A stretch of DNA of 64,000 bases from Gnetum montanum (Eukaryota > Streptophyta > Gnetopsida > Gnetales > Gnetaceae): NCBI GenBank assembly GCA_015680685.1, contig MNCI01000651.1:1253507-1317506 (forward strand). Direction: 5' to 3'. Position numbers and translations under genes: made by a program. Below the pieces are notes generated by a model. That model was not told the origin of the DNA. It ran no database searches and saw nothing but the letters and a program-made list of their open reading frames with translations. Position 1 is the first letter of the stretch; each line of letters opens with the position of its first letter. Of this stretch, positions 33,445 through 45,395 are shown in pieces.

Positions 33445-33872
33445 CTAGTTCTTCAAAGATCGATTTTGTTGATCAAAACTCATTACAACTTGCTTATAAA
33501 AGGGTTCTCTGGTTATAATCATGTATTCAGATTTTCCTTTGATAGAGATTAATAGTTCTAAGAAATCTAACCTAAAGAAGCCCTCAAACTTGGTTCCAAA
33601 AGTCCTAGATAAGAGCACACCATAAGTGGGTGACATATCAACTACTAAGATATCCATGTAACATGTGAATGTAGGTATTGTTTCAATTGTACTTTCACTC
33701 CTTTTAATAATTCTGCAACAAGTACATTAGACCCATCGAGTTGCATTACAAATTTTTTTTGCAGTATCATTTGTGCTCTTAAAGTCTTACATACCTCAAG
33801 AGGCATGGCACTAATAGTTGCACCAAAGCCCATCAAATAGTTATGAACGTTCTTTCCTAAAACAATCAACAT
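33445..33872 (-). pseudogene. E5 protease
   Basis: A retropepsin-like fragment. The position of the catalytic D-S/T-G reads GFGATISAMP (about 33830), so the active-site Asp appears lost. The downstream segment DMSPTYGVLLSRTFGTKFEG fits the family's C-terminal strand. There is a frameshift between the two open stretches (33645-33872 and 33445-33657). Confidence 0.6.
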
Positions 33873-35507
33873 TGTTAGGAAATGAGGTTACTCTTTCTTG
33901 CTCATCATGGAATTACTTATGTTTTGTACTAATAGTTTGTTAGGACCTTTTGTGAAGTGAACTTGCCTTTTGGGGATTGAGGATTTCTTTTTCAGTTTTA
34001 GTTAGATGAAGTACACTCTGAATCACCTTTTTCATTTCATTAAAGTGTGAAAGGTCATACATTGAAATGTTAGCTTTGATTTTCTTTAGATCCTCAACTA
34101 GGTCGTAAGTCTTGTGTTCATGTTTGGCTTCTTGTTGAGGTGGAGTTCTTCCTCAACAAGAATAAAGTATAGAATGGGAGTTTGGTCGTTGTGGGGTGTT
34201 TACTTGAGATGGTCCAGTTTGGTTGTTTGTACTATTTTGATGAGGAACTCTTCTGTTTTAGGACATATAAGGATTATTCCTAGTTTGTGGCTATGTGGTG
34301 TTCACAATGTCACTAAGTCTACGGTAGCGAGTGTTATGTGGGTTGGGGTCACTTACCATACCTTGTTCTAATGAGGAAACCTCTTTGTTTTTTATTTTAT
34401 GAGGTACATTAAGGACCATAATGGGGGGTTTCCCATTTTGTTGACTATGGGCATTGTCACCATATAATGCCAAGAATTGAGGACAAGTCCTCTCAGAATG
34501 TTGCCTCATGTTATGGAGACGACAATAATAATCATTGATTGATGTGCTTGGCTTTTTAGCTTGTATGGAACCCTTGTTGTTGTTCCACTTTAATTCGACT
34601 ACTTCATTTAAAATTTTTTGAAGCGAAGTTAATATTTGGGTCATCTGATTTTGAGTTTGAGTTAGGGTTCAACAAGATTAGATACCCCGTTTGGGCTTAC
34701 GATTAATTGGATTAAGGCCTTTGATTGGTCATCATTCAAACTAGTGTTAGATGGTAAGAATGAAGAAGATGTGGGACCTTGAAAATTATTGTTTGAAGGT
34801 TGAGTCAATTGAAAGGGGGAAGGAGTTTGGAACATAGTGTTGGTCATTGGGAAAGTTGGTGGGGTTAGAGGGTAAGATTGCATAGGATTACTAATGTTAA
34901 CCATTCCAAAATGGGTTTGGATGCTGTTCATAAGGGTAATTTGTTCTAACTCCATGACTTTAGCCATTGCTTCCTATATTTCTGTTATGTTGGAATCAGA
35001 TTTGATGAAATAGGCAAAGAATGGATCAATGGTAGACAAGTAAAAGTTGAGGATACCATCAAGTTGAGGACACATCTCATTTGGCACATAGGCAAGTTGA
35101 TTGAGAAATCTTAAGTTGTAGCCCCGAACTTTTTCTCCAAGTAATTTCCTTAAGCTTGTAAAACTACTTGATGCTAGGGCTGGGCTAGTGAACTTGTCAA
35201 ATTGGAGCAAGAACCTATTTTTGAATTCTTGCCATGAGTCAATAGAGGTATTAAGAAGCATCAAAAACCATTGGGTGGCTTTGCTCCTAAAAGTCATCAC
35301 AAAGACCCTACGTGCTATGTCATTTTAAACAATGTTGTGGATGCCTAGTAAGGTTTTAAAATATTGTATATGTTGATAGGCATCACTAGTAAGGGTTGTG
35401 GGATCGAAGAACAGGTTTATGTTTTGGAGGGATTTTAGGATGTCATGGTAGTTAGTAAAGTTAAAGAGATTACTCACCAAGGGAGCTGGGGGTTGATTGG
35501 TTGTCAT
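33873..35507 (-). pseudogene. E5 gag
   Basis: It begins with ATG at 35507. The retrotransposon-gag core is well kept at 34974-35300 (ATQWFLMLL, SWQEFKNRFLLQFDKF, RGYNLRFLNQLA). A Pro/Asn/Thr-rich linker lies at 34662-34967. A knuckle-like segment YCRLHNMRQHSERTC lies near 34510. Stops separating the open stretches are TAA and TAG at probable Gln codons. It is unrelated in detail to the E1-E3 gag. Confidence 0.75.
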
Positions 35508-36027
35508 CCTAGTCCAAGTTCTCCTAAGACTAGAACTCAGGAAACATAAAGCTTATCGTTTCCTTAATGCAAAGAAACGGGTGATTAGTCGATTAGGAGC
35601 ATAGGAGAGTTCGCTCATAAAACAAAATTATAGAAAATAAATGTTAAAATAAGACTATAAAATTGCATAAAAAGAAAAGAAATATTGCAATAATATTTTT
35701 TTAAAACAAAACACTAAAATATGGTATTAAAAAATTTTAAAAAAGAAAAATAAATTCATAAAATTGCAATATATATAAAATCTAAAATAAAACAGTAAAT
35801 GTGGAAATTTCAAAAAAGTTAATTTAAAGTAGGATGATATTAAGAAAATCACCTTACCAAAGCTAGAATGAGGGTAAGGAACACCAAAATACAAACTTGT
35901 AAATAGGACTAGAAAAAAAAAAGACATATTGGTAAAATTGAAAATAGGATTAGAAAAAAAAAAGACATTGGTAAAATTGAAAAATTGATGACTATTAATC
36001 AAGACTAGAAACAGGCCACCAATCCGT

Positions 36028-37415
36028 TGCGGATGCTATTGCCAACACTACTCGTAGCCACCAGAAGAGGGAGAGAGAAGAAGTTGGATCCTGCGTCATC
36101 AAGAAAGACTACCTACTGCCATTGCTGTGTCATTGTGTATTTGGGGAAAGAGAGGAGGTTGCCTACTACTAGCCCCACCCACGCGTCATTGTCACCAGCA
36201 AGAGAGGAGGAAATTTGTCTTTGCTGCTCATTGCCACCATTACTTGATTGAGAGAGGAAGGGAGAGAAAGCTTCTACGAATGGGAGAAGATGGGTGCCCA
36301 CTTGTTGCTGCTAGTGCAGTTGCCAGATCCCGCTATCACGTGCTGCAAACACGTTGCTATTTCTAGTCCTGTGTCTACCGTTGTCACAGGTCTGCTGCAA
36401 AAAGACAAAAAAAAAAAAACTCATCGCCTGTTGGGTGACCCCGAAGTTCTCTCTTTCTGCTGCCATTCACATAGTAAGCCTGAGTTGCGAAGGAGGCCCT
36501 GTTGAGATTGTTGACTGCTACCCACGTAGCTCTGTCACTACCGATTATCATTAGTTGATTGCCAAGAATAAAGAAACAGGACTGTAGAACCCACTTGTTG
36601 TGCCCACTGTCCATGCACGTTAGTTATGCCACTGTCACCCCAAGAAAAATAGGAGAAGAGAGAAAAACAAAATCTGTGTTCCCTGGTTTCTTAGCCCCTG
36701 ATAGATCCTCCTCCCTGGTTAGTCATAGATCCTTCATTCTATAGTTGCCCCTCTACTGTTGCCATTGTCCGTAACTGTCAACACCTACCACGTCACATGA
36801 CCCACATCTTCCACAACCATTACTCACGTAATCATAGCCACGTTGATGCACTACCCAAGCCATTACTGCCATCATAACACTTGCCAATAATGACGAATCA
36901 ACCTCTTCTTTGGTAACCATTGATCTTCGATTTGATGCAAAGGTGAGTTGAAAACGTGCATGAAATGTTTTCTGAGTTAAATTTTGGATCTGGGAAAGTA
37001 GAAATGTAGAAAAACATGAATGTTTTCGTCATTTGAACTTTGGATTCGGGTAGGTAACAGAATGAGCATTTTCTTTGTGTTTAAAATAATGAGGGTACTG
37101 TCTATTGAATTTTGGAAGTTGAGTTTTGGTTTAAGATGAATAAAAAAGCATGATCATTTTCTGTGGATTTGGATTAGCAAACAAACATGACATTGTTTGT
37201 GGTAGGTTTTGGATTTGGCTATTATTTTGGAAGCCATTTGGCTACCCAATAAAGAACAATGTTCAATATACTAGGATTATGTAAAAGATAATTGAGAATG
37301 AACTGTTCTAATAAATGATGCCCTCTAAGGTAAGTGTTAGAATTTTTCTTTACCATTGAAGGTGTAAAAGGTTGATCATGGCCCATGCTTAGCATAGGTG
37401 ATGTTGGCCTCAACA
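36028..37415 (-). repeat. E5 5' LTR (right copy)
   Basis: Pairs with 21001-22622. The high-coordinate edge GGCCTCAACA gives the LTR start TGTTGAGG in the element's sense. The low edge, near TGCGGATGC, is approximate. A primer site after it was not recognised. Open frames here (36027-36744) are not genes. Confidence 0.65.
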
Positions 37416-38732
37416 CTAAGATACATTACATATTAGAATGTTCAAATTATTAACTTGGCTAAGATACATGCTATTATATTCATAATATAGGTTGATGTAA
37501 AAATAAATTGAAATTAAAGATTAGAAATAGAAACAAAATTAGTAAATTGAAATTCTTGAAATTCTAAAAATTAAAAATTCAAAAAAATTAAACAAAATTC
37601 TTGAAATTGTATTTTTACGATTGCACTAACAATATTTGCAATAATTTATTTATTTTGCAACCAGATGGAGTTTAGACACCATGGAAAAGAATGCATCAAC
37701 AACAAAACAATAATGCCTAAAGGCAACCTCAAAAATATGCCTCATCTAAATCACGCTACGTAGCAAATTTTGATCATTTTGGATGAAACAAAGGCATCGT
37801 TGCCCATACATAGATGACGTTGGGCCCATTCTGATCAAGTGTAAAACTGGAAGTTCGATGTTATCTTGGGATTTGAATGAATCCCTTAATTCCCGAGGCC
37901 TGAATGAATTCCTTAATTCTTTGATTATGCAATCACACAACGACGAGAACATTGCACAATATGGGAGCTGACTCCTGTAGACTCTCACCTACCATTAGTA
38001 ACCAATGTAGGTGGACGCCATCCAATTCCTCCATGTGTTATCCAGATAAAACCCCATCCTCCCTCTAAAAACGCAGAAATTAACCGTTTCGTTACTTTCA
38101 AAAACTTTAATTGAATCGATTAGGGTTTCTGGATGAAATTTTGTGGGTGGGTATGTGTTGGATTTTTCAATTCATGATTTTAGATTTTTTCTTTTAATCA
38201 AATGGCTTAAGCTGCTGGTGTTAGACATCGGATATTTATGTTTTCAAAGTTGATATGACATGGGAAACTCGTAGGTTACGGATGTCCTCCACGCACGATC
38301 GGAAATGGAAATATTTCCATTTTCATCATTTGCCACTTTCATAACCGTACTTTGGCTATCTTGGTATCCGAGTACAAAAATTGGCTATATCTTATAATGT
38401 AAGCTTTAATAAGGGGAAATTGTTAGAAGGCAAACATGAAGAAACAAAACCCAAATAGCAAAGATTAGATGCACTTGAGTTTCAAATGAAAGATGGTAAT
38501 TAGTCAAGACAAGAAGAGGAAGGAGGTGTTGGACCTCAAAACTTTTTTTAATAATATTTACCCTTAAGACATCTAGTCAAATTAGAATTGTATAACTAGT
38601 ATTATCTATCATAGTCTTACCTTATTATTGATTAGTCAAGAAGACATAAATAAAGTCATAGAGCATAATCTCTGAAAAATATTAAAACACATCTAGAACC
38701 ACTAGGAAATAATATAAATGCAAGTTACAAAT
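37416..38732. other. Spacer between E5 and E2
   Basis: No gene recognised. The stretch 38040-38170 (CCCTCTAAAAACGCAG, GATTAGGGTTTCTGG) resembles a plant 5' untranslated region on the + strand, but no coding exon follows before E2. Confidence 0.3.
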
Positions 38733-39594
38733 TGATGAGACGTGATATCGCGTACGCAATATTGCGTACGCGATATCACAGTGCACCGTCATATCTATAA
38801 ATAAGAGGCAGCTCTCCCTTGTTTCTTCATCCTAGGCTAGAAGTAGGGAAACTCTGGTAGATTGATCACTCCAGAGATAGAATATTTTCCATGTGCCCGC
38901 AGTAGGAGTCCTAAAGTGAATGGATCTTTATTCGAGCAACATTGTACCTGAACACAAATTGTGTACAGCAATAAAGACAAACTTCTTGGATAAACCTTGC
39001 AGTGCATAGAATAAGATTTTATTTAATGTTATTTATTGCTTTCTTTCTCACCCTTATCTCCTAGTAATGCGGAATGAGTACGCCTTGATTACGAGCATTT
39101 AAGGATGTGTACGGATAATCAAGGAACGGATGCTCATCACACTTAGGCTGGATTAGATTCTCTTACCCTTTCCTCCTAGTTAAGTGCCTCAGTACGACCA
39201 CTTCGAGCACGTGCGTTACGCGTGGTGATCCCAGCAACAATTAGCGTTTGGTAGCCACAGTTGCATCGGTTCATGGTGTGTATGGTAAGTGGGAACGAAT
39301 GCTGACGCTAAGTAATTTAGACTTAGTTCATTAGTTAGAGTTAGTAATTAGTTTCTCAACCCTTCACCTCAATAGCATAGGAGATAAAACAGAAAAAAGC
39401 TATAAAAATCATATACCTCGAGCTTACTTAACCATACACTATGACAATTATAAGTAATTCTGGGAAGACAATGAATAATTAATCCTAAGTGTTCCATGGG
39501 GTGTGTAGGCACTTAGTCTGCGGAGTTCAACCGGATTGCGCATGCTATGCTCGTATTCGTATGGTTGAGTGTAGGGGTATCTCACCACTCATCA
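38733..39594 (+). repeat. E2 5' LTR
   Basis: 862 bp, TGATGAGACG...CCACTCATCA. Two GCGTACGCGATATC-type palindromes lie upstream of TATA box CTATAAATAAG (about 38796). Confidence 0.9.
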
Positions 39595-40051
39595 TTGGTG
39601 TCCTTGCCGAGGATTAAGTATTTGTACGCTAAATTGAACATAGGATTAGCGTTTGGTAGCCACGGTTGCATCGGTTCAGGGTGTGTACAGTAAGTGGGAA
39701 CGGATGCTGACGCTAGGTAATTTAGACTTAGTTCATTAGTTAGAGTTAGTAATTAGTTTCTCAACCCTTCACCTCAATAGCATAGAAGATAAAACAGAAA
39801 AAATCTATAAAAATCATATACCTCGGACTTACTTAACCATACACCATGACAACTACAAGTAAGTCTGGGAAGACAACGAATAATTAACCCTAAGTGTTCC
39901 ATGGGGCGTGTAGGCACTTAGTCTGCGGAGTTCGACCGGATCACGCATGCTACACTTGTATTCGTATGGTTGAGTGTAGGGGTATCTTACCACTCATCAT
40001 TGGTGCCGTTGTCGAGGATTAAGTGTTTGTGCGCTAAATTGAACATAGGAT
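39240..40051 (+). repeat. Tandem duplication of LTR end, primer site and leader
   Basis: 39240-39644 is repeated at 39645-40051 (period 405 bp). Each copy covers the last part of the LTR, the ending ACTCATCA, a primer site (39595 and 40000) and the leader to ACATAGGAT. The 3' LTR has no such duplication. Confidence 0.9.
40000..40018 (+). promoter_or_regulatory. E2 second primer-binding site
   Basis: TTGGTGCCGTTGTCGAGGA is nearer to the tRNA-Asp-type consensus than the first copy at 39595 (TTGGTGTCCTTGCCGAGGA). Confidence 0.75.
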
Positions 40052-40142
40052 ATCACTCACATCGTTGGGAGCCTAAAACGAACCTTTGGGTTAATTAAAG
40101 AAAAATTTATATAATGGTTAATTAGCACACCGATAAGACATA

Positions 40143-42641
40143 ATGTCTTCTTCTTCTTCTCACAAGAGCAACTAACCACCTAGGGATAATACAAAGAACA
40201 GTCAGCAATCAAAAACACATAACCTAAATCCGCCAGTTCCTCAGCAATATAGGTTGACATATACTTATCCTGATGAGTATATCCCCAACTTTACTTTTAT
40301 CCTCCATCAAGACGAACAGATGCGCTGGAGAGATCTGCATGGTAACATAGTGTTACCCCCAGATCGGGCAGTCCCTAACATGCTTCTCCATGCTTTGGCA
40401 CAGATCAGCATGACAGAATTTTATGCTAAATACGTTATGGGTGATTTTGACATGAGGGATTACCATCCCATAGCTTTACAATGTATGAGGGACTCAAGGC
40501 AGGAGAGCCAACATACACTGTTGAAGGGCAAAGGCCCGCACGTCCTTAATGAAATAGGAGATGGTGAACCCATTATAACGGGTTCTCTAACAAATGATGT
40601 TCCCCCTCCTAATGATGGTGAGGAGGTTGGGTATCAGAACGTATGATCTACGATACATAACACTAGTTCTAATCCCCATGAACACCAACTGTTCACAGAG
40701 GGAACAACAAATCATAATAAGGATGGACACTTAGATTTTCACCACGATCAGGGCCGTAGCAGCCAAAGAAAAGGCAAGAAGCATTGCCATGGAGATGGTT
40801 CTCCTTCATCTCATCACTCACCCTCTCCTTCCACATCTAGGCACAACCATCATGAGCATAATGAAGAGGATAAAGGTAAGAAAAATGGAAGACCTCGACG
40901 AGAGAGTCGAGAGAGAGGACAAGGGCATGAACGAAGGGAAAGTAAGGAACAACGAAGACATCATAGGCATCATGAAAGAGGCGATCATGATGAGCCCCTA
41001 CTTGCAACCCGAAGTATGCTCGATATAACGGAGGCTGTAAGAATTCCAACAAGGCATTTAAGAGACAACTAGATCAAGCGTTTAGACATGAATAATATCC
41101 CACGCTTTGAGGGGGGGTACAACACTAATTCATAGCATCATTTACAGGCATTCCATGATGCCTATGCCTTGCAGAACATAGAAAACGAGTGGCAGAAACT
41201 AAAGTTTTTTCCCAGGACACTCATCAAGGAAGCAGAGAGTTGGTACAGGTCCTTGGAACTGGAAACCATCAGGAGGTGGAGTACGATGTTAGAACTCTTC
41301 AACAATAAATATCAAACGTACTCTAGAGTGTCTAACTTGCATAAGCAGATCCAAGGATGGAAGCAAGGTACTCATGAACCCTTGGATGCTGCCATGGACC
41401 ACTACTACGCATTGTTACATCATTGCCCGGGCCATGGTTACGCATAGCAGGATCAACTACGCCACATCGTGGATAGGCTAAGGCATGAAACTAGAAGAAC
41501 CCTTGGGACTTATGCCCAAGGGAGACTATCAGAACTTAAAGCCCATGAAGTTCATCGCTTGTTAGAACAAGTAGCAAAAGAAGAAGGTGAACTATGAAAA
41601 AGAGAAAGTGTGGAAGAATATAACTGTGATTCCTCTCTTCGAAAGAAGGGAGTGAAATTTTGCGATGAAGAGGATAAGTCACCACTTGAAGAGTTGGTGA
41701 ACAGAAAAACCTTACCGATTCAAAAACTAACGACAGAAGTATCGGCTAAGATGGATCAATTGTGGGATTCCTTAGACTCCAAACTTGAAACTGTCCTAAA
41801 AATTGTAGAGGAGTCTAAGGAGGAACGATGTAGTGACCAAGGTAAGACAAAGCAGAGAGATTTAGGCCCTGCACATAACAAGGGTAAAGGGAAAATTACT
41901 ATTTTCGATGAGGTTGTGGATTTAGACACATACGATGACGGTGGATGTGAGATCTGCTACTATGACCATCCTAAGGGATGTTGTCCAATCATCTCACATC
42001 TACAGGAGTCTAGGGTGTATGCACTTAACCCATGACTCAACAGACGATAGACACCCTGAAGGTTACCTTATCCCCAAGGTAACCCAAGGCAGTTCCACCA
42101 ACCGTTAACGTACTATCCAAGTGGAACTCCACCATAACCCATCAGACAGCATCAACAGTGGCAATACCCACAATCATGGGGGATGCCACTGCCAACACAA
42201 CAATACCCTTGCCAACAGCCGATCCCTCCAAGTGACCCTATGGGTTACACAATCCCACAATGTCACTACCCAGTTCAGGAATATCACCAGACTTCCTCTC
42301 CAGGAAGGAACACCCCACATGAATACCATCCTCCAAATCCATCTGCACCTCTCATGCCAGTAGCTCCATGACCAACCGCTCCAACAATGCCAAGGGTATT
42401 TCCCACACAACCGCAACAACCTAATGTCACGAGGGCTTCCAATCCTCAATTCTCAGTTGGTCCTAACAGTTTTACGCTGAAACGGCCCTTCTTCAGAGCC
42501 AACAATCCAACTAAGCCCTCACCATCACAAGTAGTTGAACATCTAAACACCGCTGTACCAAATAAGGTTTCGAAAACCCCTTCAAATAAAAAGACATGCC
42601 CAATGCACAAGGTTATGTTAACACATACCATAACCGACTAG
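40143..42641 (+). pseudogene. E2 gag
   Basis: A mostly single frame from ATG at 40143. Segments shared with E3 include YIPNFTFILHQDE (40284) and the following 100 residues. Segments shared with E1 are QIQGWKQ and CPGHGY (near 41350-41440). The zinc knuckle CEICYYDHPKGCC lies near 41947 (C-x2-C-x3-H-x4-C). A Pro/Gln-rich tail runs 42060-42480. Few stops, mainly TAG and TGA. There is a charged middle (40840-41000). Confidence 0.8.
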
Positions 42642-42733
42642 ATTAAGGTAGGCCATCTTCCCAAGAAACTATCTGATCCTAGGAGTACCCTAATTTACCT
42701 TCAAGTCATTGGGAATGAACCTCAAAGGCTCTT

Positions 42734-43162
42734 CTTGACTTAGGTTCTGGAGTCAACTTAATTTCACAAGAGATGTATCAAGCCTGGAACCTACCCTAAC
42801 TTAAGAAGAGCAACATCTAACTAGAGCTGGCAGACCAGTCCATCACCATTCCCTTGGGATTGGTGGAGGACATCGTTACCACTATGTGTGGTTGGTCCTA
42901 CCCATTTAATTTCTTGGTAATTGAAGTTAATAACAATGAAGGGGACTTCCCAATTATAATGGGAAGGGCATGGCTAAGTACAATAGATGCATGCCTTAGG
43001 ATCCGTGATCTTTCCTTGGAGATATCTAAGGTAAATATTTATGGAAAGATAAAGAAGAAGAAAGTTCCATGCATCACATATAGTGATTCATCGGGTGATG
43101 ACATGGAGGAATGCACAACATCTCCTCCATGCAACAGGTGTGCCCTTGAAAATGTGAGATAA
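42734..43162 (+). pseudogene. E2 retropepsin-like protease
   Basis: Begins LDLGSGVNLIS, matching the plant Ty3 protease pattern (L/I)D-x-G-x-S-x-N-L. The flap side PLGLVEDI follows, and then IIMGRAWLSTIDACL near 42955, the typical C-terminal half. The first Asp is kept but the residue next to Gly differs from the usual pattern. It is in a different frame from gag. The coding part of E2 ends here with TAA. Confidence 0.75.
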
Positions 43163-45390
43163 AGATGCCTGTATGTAGCAACCACACAAGTAGTAGACAC
43201 CCCGTGGTTGACAGCTAGTTGAAGGAGCAACTAAAAAACATGCATGGAACGAACTGGGAAAATAACCCATGCCAACAATGGAGGCATTGACACATTGGAA
43301 TATGAGCGTCGCCAACTTCTACCCCTTAATCTAAGAACATCAGTTGGGAGAAGTTGGGCACTTCTACGAAATTCAGATAGACATGCATTATTTTGGATCT
43401 CTCCCTTACAATTCAGTCATGGGGGAGATGGCCACCTATGCTAATCATATGGGGTTGTCAGTTCTTTTTAAGTTTTTCTTACACGTCTTTGTTTTACACA
43501 TTTTTGTTTTACACGTTTTTGTCTTACACATTTTTGTTTTACAAATTTCTTTAACTTTTCTTGTTTTTTTTTTCATCATTGTTATTCTTTTCCATTTTGT
43601 GTGTGTGTGTGTGTGTGATCCACCCTGTAAGTTTGTCCCCCAATAAGTGTTCTTCGTGATGGTATGAACTGTTTTCATGTTAATTTCGGGTGTTTGGTTT
43701 TTACCTTTAAGTTATGATGTTGATACTAAGGTATGTTCTTTTGATATGGCAGGCAATGAGTTCACTTCATCCATCCATCCACCAGTTTCTATGGTCTCGC
43801 TTGACTTGGAAATGTACAGTCCCTTTCATAATAAGAACTTTAACGAATTGGTGATTGGGCATTTCTCAAACTAAGGAAGGACTCAAGGTTTGACAAGGAT
43901 GTGACTTCAAGGGAACTTGATGCTTTTGTGTTGGCCATTCTCTTGGGTGCTTGGATGTTTTCTTCTTGAGTTTTCTTGTCGTTCCAATGTTACCCAAATA
44001 TCGGAAGTTGAGATAATAAAAATAAGAAGTCTTTGCATGGTGTGGTTCTCACGCATGAAAACGCAAAACACAAAAAAACAAAAAACAAAAAAAAGAGAGA
44101 GAAGAAAAGTGAGAATTCAAAGCACACCCCTTAGGCAAAATAATCCTTGGGCTACAAGCACTGGTTATGGAACTAAAAATGTTCCTTCTAACTAAGGTCT
44201 TTCTCGCTTCCCATTCTCTTCTCTTTTGTTTCGTCGGAATGGTGGTGACTCTTGGGGGAAGCGTTCTTGTTATTCAAGGGGATGGATTAATGGGATGCAT
44301 TGATGCGAAGTCACTGGAAGTGGTTGGTTTGAGGCCGGAGTTGGAATGAGATTTTCCAAGTTACATTAATCATGAAACACACAAGGCGATGTACACCACC
44401 TTGTTCTTGGAATTCTATTCCATTCTCTTCTCTCCATCCTTCTCTCCATTGTTCACCTCATTACCAGCTGTATCATTAGTGTACATATTTTGGTTGATGC
44501 GTTGTTTTCTTTTTGGTAAATTCTTGCGGTTAAGACTTTAACTCTTGTTCCAATTGACATTCCCAGAGCCTACAGACTCTTTGAATGTGGGTTTGTCAAG
44601 GCATTAAGGGCATGAGCCTGCTTTGGGGAGGACCCACTAACATTCCTCTTTGGTGCACCAGTTACATTCTTTCTCTAACATTTTTGCAATTAGTTTTAGT
44701 TTGTTCATTTCCATCTTGACATCCATTTCATCGATGTTATAGTTGTCCCTTTTTCTTCATCTTTCTTGTTCCTTTTTCTTTCTCCATTTTAACGCTACCA
44801 GAGGTTCGCGATTAGTCATGGAGGTACGAGGCCTGATTTTTTCGATTTTCTCCTAGTCCTGATTTTTTCGATTTTTTCCTAACCCCTACACCTTCGGTAG
44901 TCATCATTAATATATCTCCAAATCCATATCAGCCATACCACAACCTAGCCAATGGACTTACACCGAAGCAAGGTATCAATTACATGGTAATTCAATTACC
45001 CTTGCTAATATAAGACTGTGTTGTGTGTGCAGATGGCGATCATACAACAACAGATTGGATTTGGAGCAAACACTTGAAATGGAGCAGTGCTGGAAGCAAC
45101 TATGCAAGGGCAAGATCAATGATGCGTTTATGGATGGACAACAAAAGGCACAATCTTGGTGTTGGCAGCAGCAACACTTTTTTCTCTCTCTCTTTCTCTC
45201 AAGCTGCCAACTAAGGCCTGATGTCAATGTAATAAGGTGTTCACCCTTCTTGTCCTGAACACCAGTTTTGTTATGTCTTGTAATGATGATCTGTTCACAT
45301 GTCATCCCATTAGTTCCATTCACCTCAATAATCTCATACCTTCTTAATATTTTGTAAGGAACTTGAGGACGAGTTTTCATTTAGTCATGG
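43163..45390 (+). other. E2 3' non-coding region
   Basis: It replaces RT, RNase H and integrase. Contents: a 15-bp TTTTACACATTTTTG minisatellite (43475-43550), a GT run (43600-43617), the conserved CTTTGGGGAGGACCCACTA (44621-44639), and a splice-acceptor-like site directly followed by ATG (45031-45033) whose frame ends after 14 codons. The frame 43917-44195 is not supported as a gene. Confidence 0.6.
45003..45032 (+). promoter_or_regulatory. Relict 3' splice site in E2
   Basis: Branch-like TGCTAATAT, a GT/T-rich tract and GTGTGCAG lie directly before ATGGCG. Same arrangement as the E1 ORF2 start, but the ORF is lost. Confidence 0.45.
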
Positions 45391-45395
45391 GGGTA

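Larger units (their letters stand above)
21001..37415 (-). mobile_element. E5: Ty3/gypsy element with internal deletion, interrupted by E1
   Basis: Read leftward: 5' LTR (36028-37415), gag and protease (33445-35507), an RT stub fused to an integrase tail (about 32693-33110), a polypurine tract (about 22623-22640) and a 3' LTR (21001-22622). E1 (23133-31868) sits inside its 3' untranslated part. After subtracting E1 and its duplicated 5 bp, E5 is about 7.7 kb. No clear target duplication was found at the borders chosen, so the outer ends may be off by some bases. Confidence 0.65.

Noticed and set aside
20724-37420. CTAAG near 20718 and at 37416 as the E5 target duplication.
   Set aside because: The sequence between 20724 and 21000 has no match beside the right LTR, so the LTR does not extend that far.
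38040-38170. A plant 5' untranslated-like stretch suggesting a host gene start.
   Set aside because: No coding exon or splice site follows before E2; left as a spacer remark.
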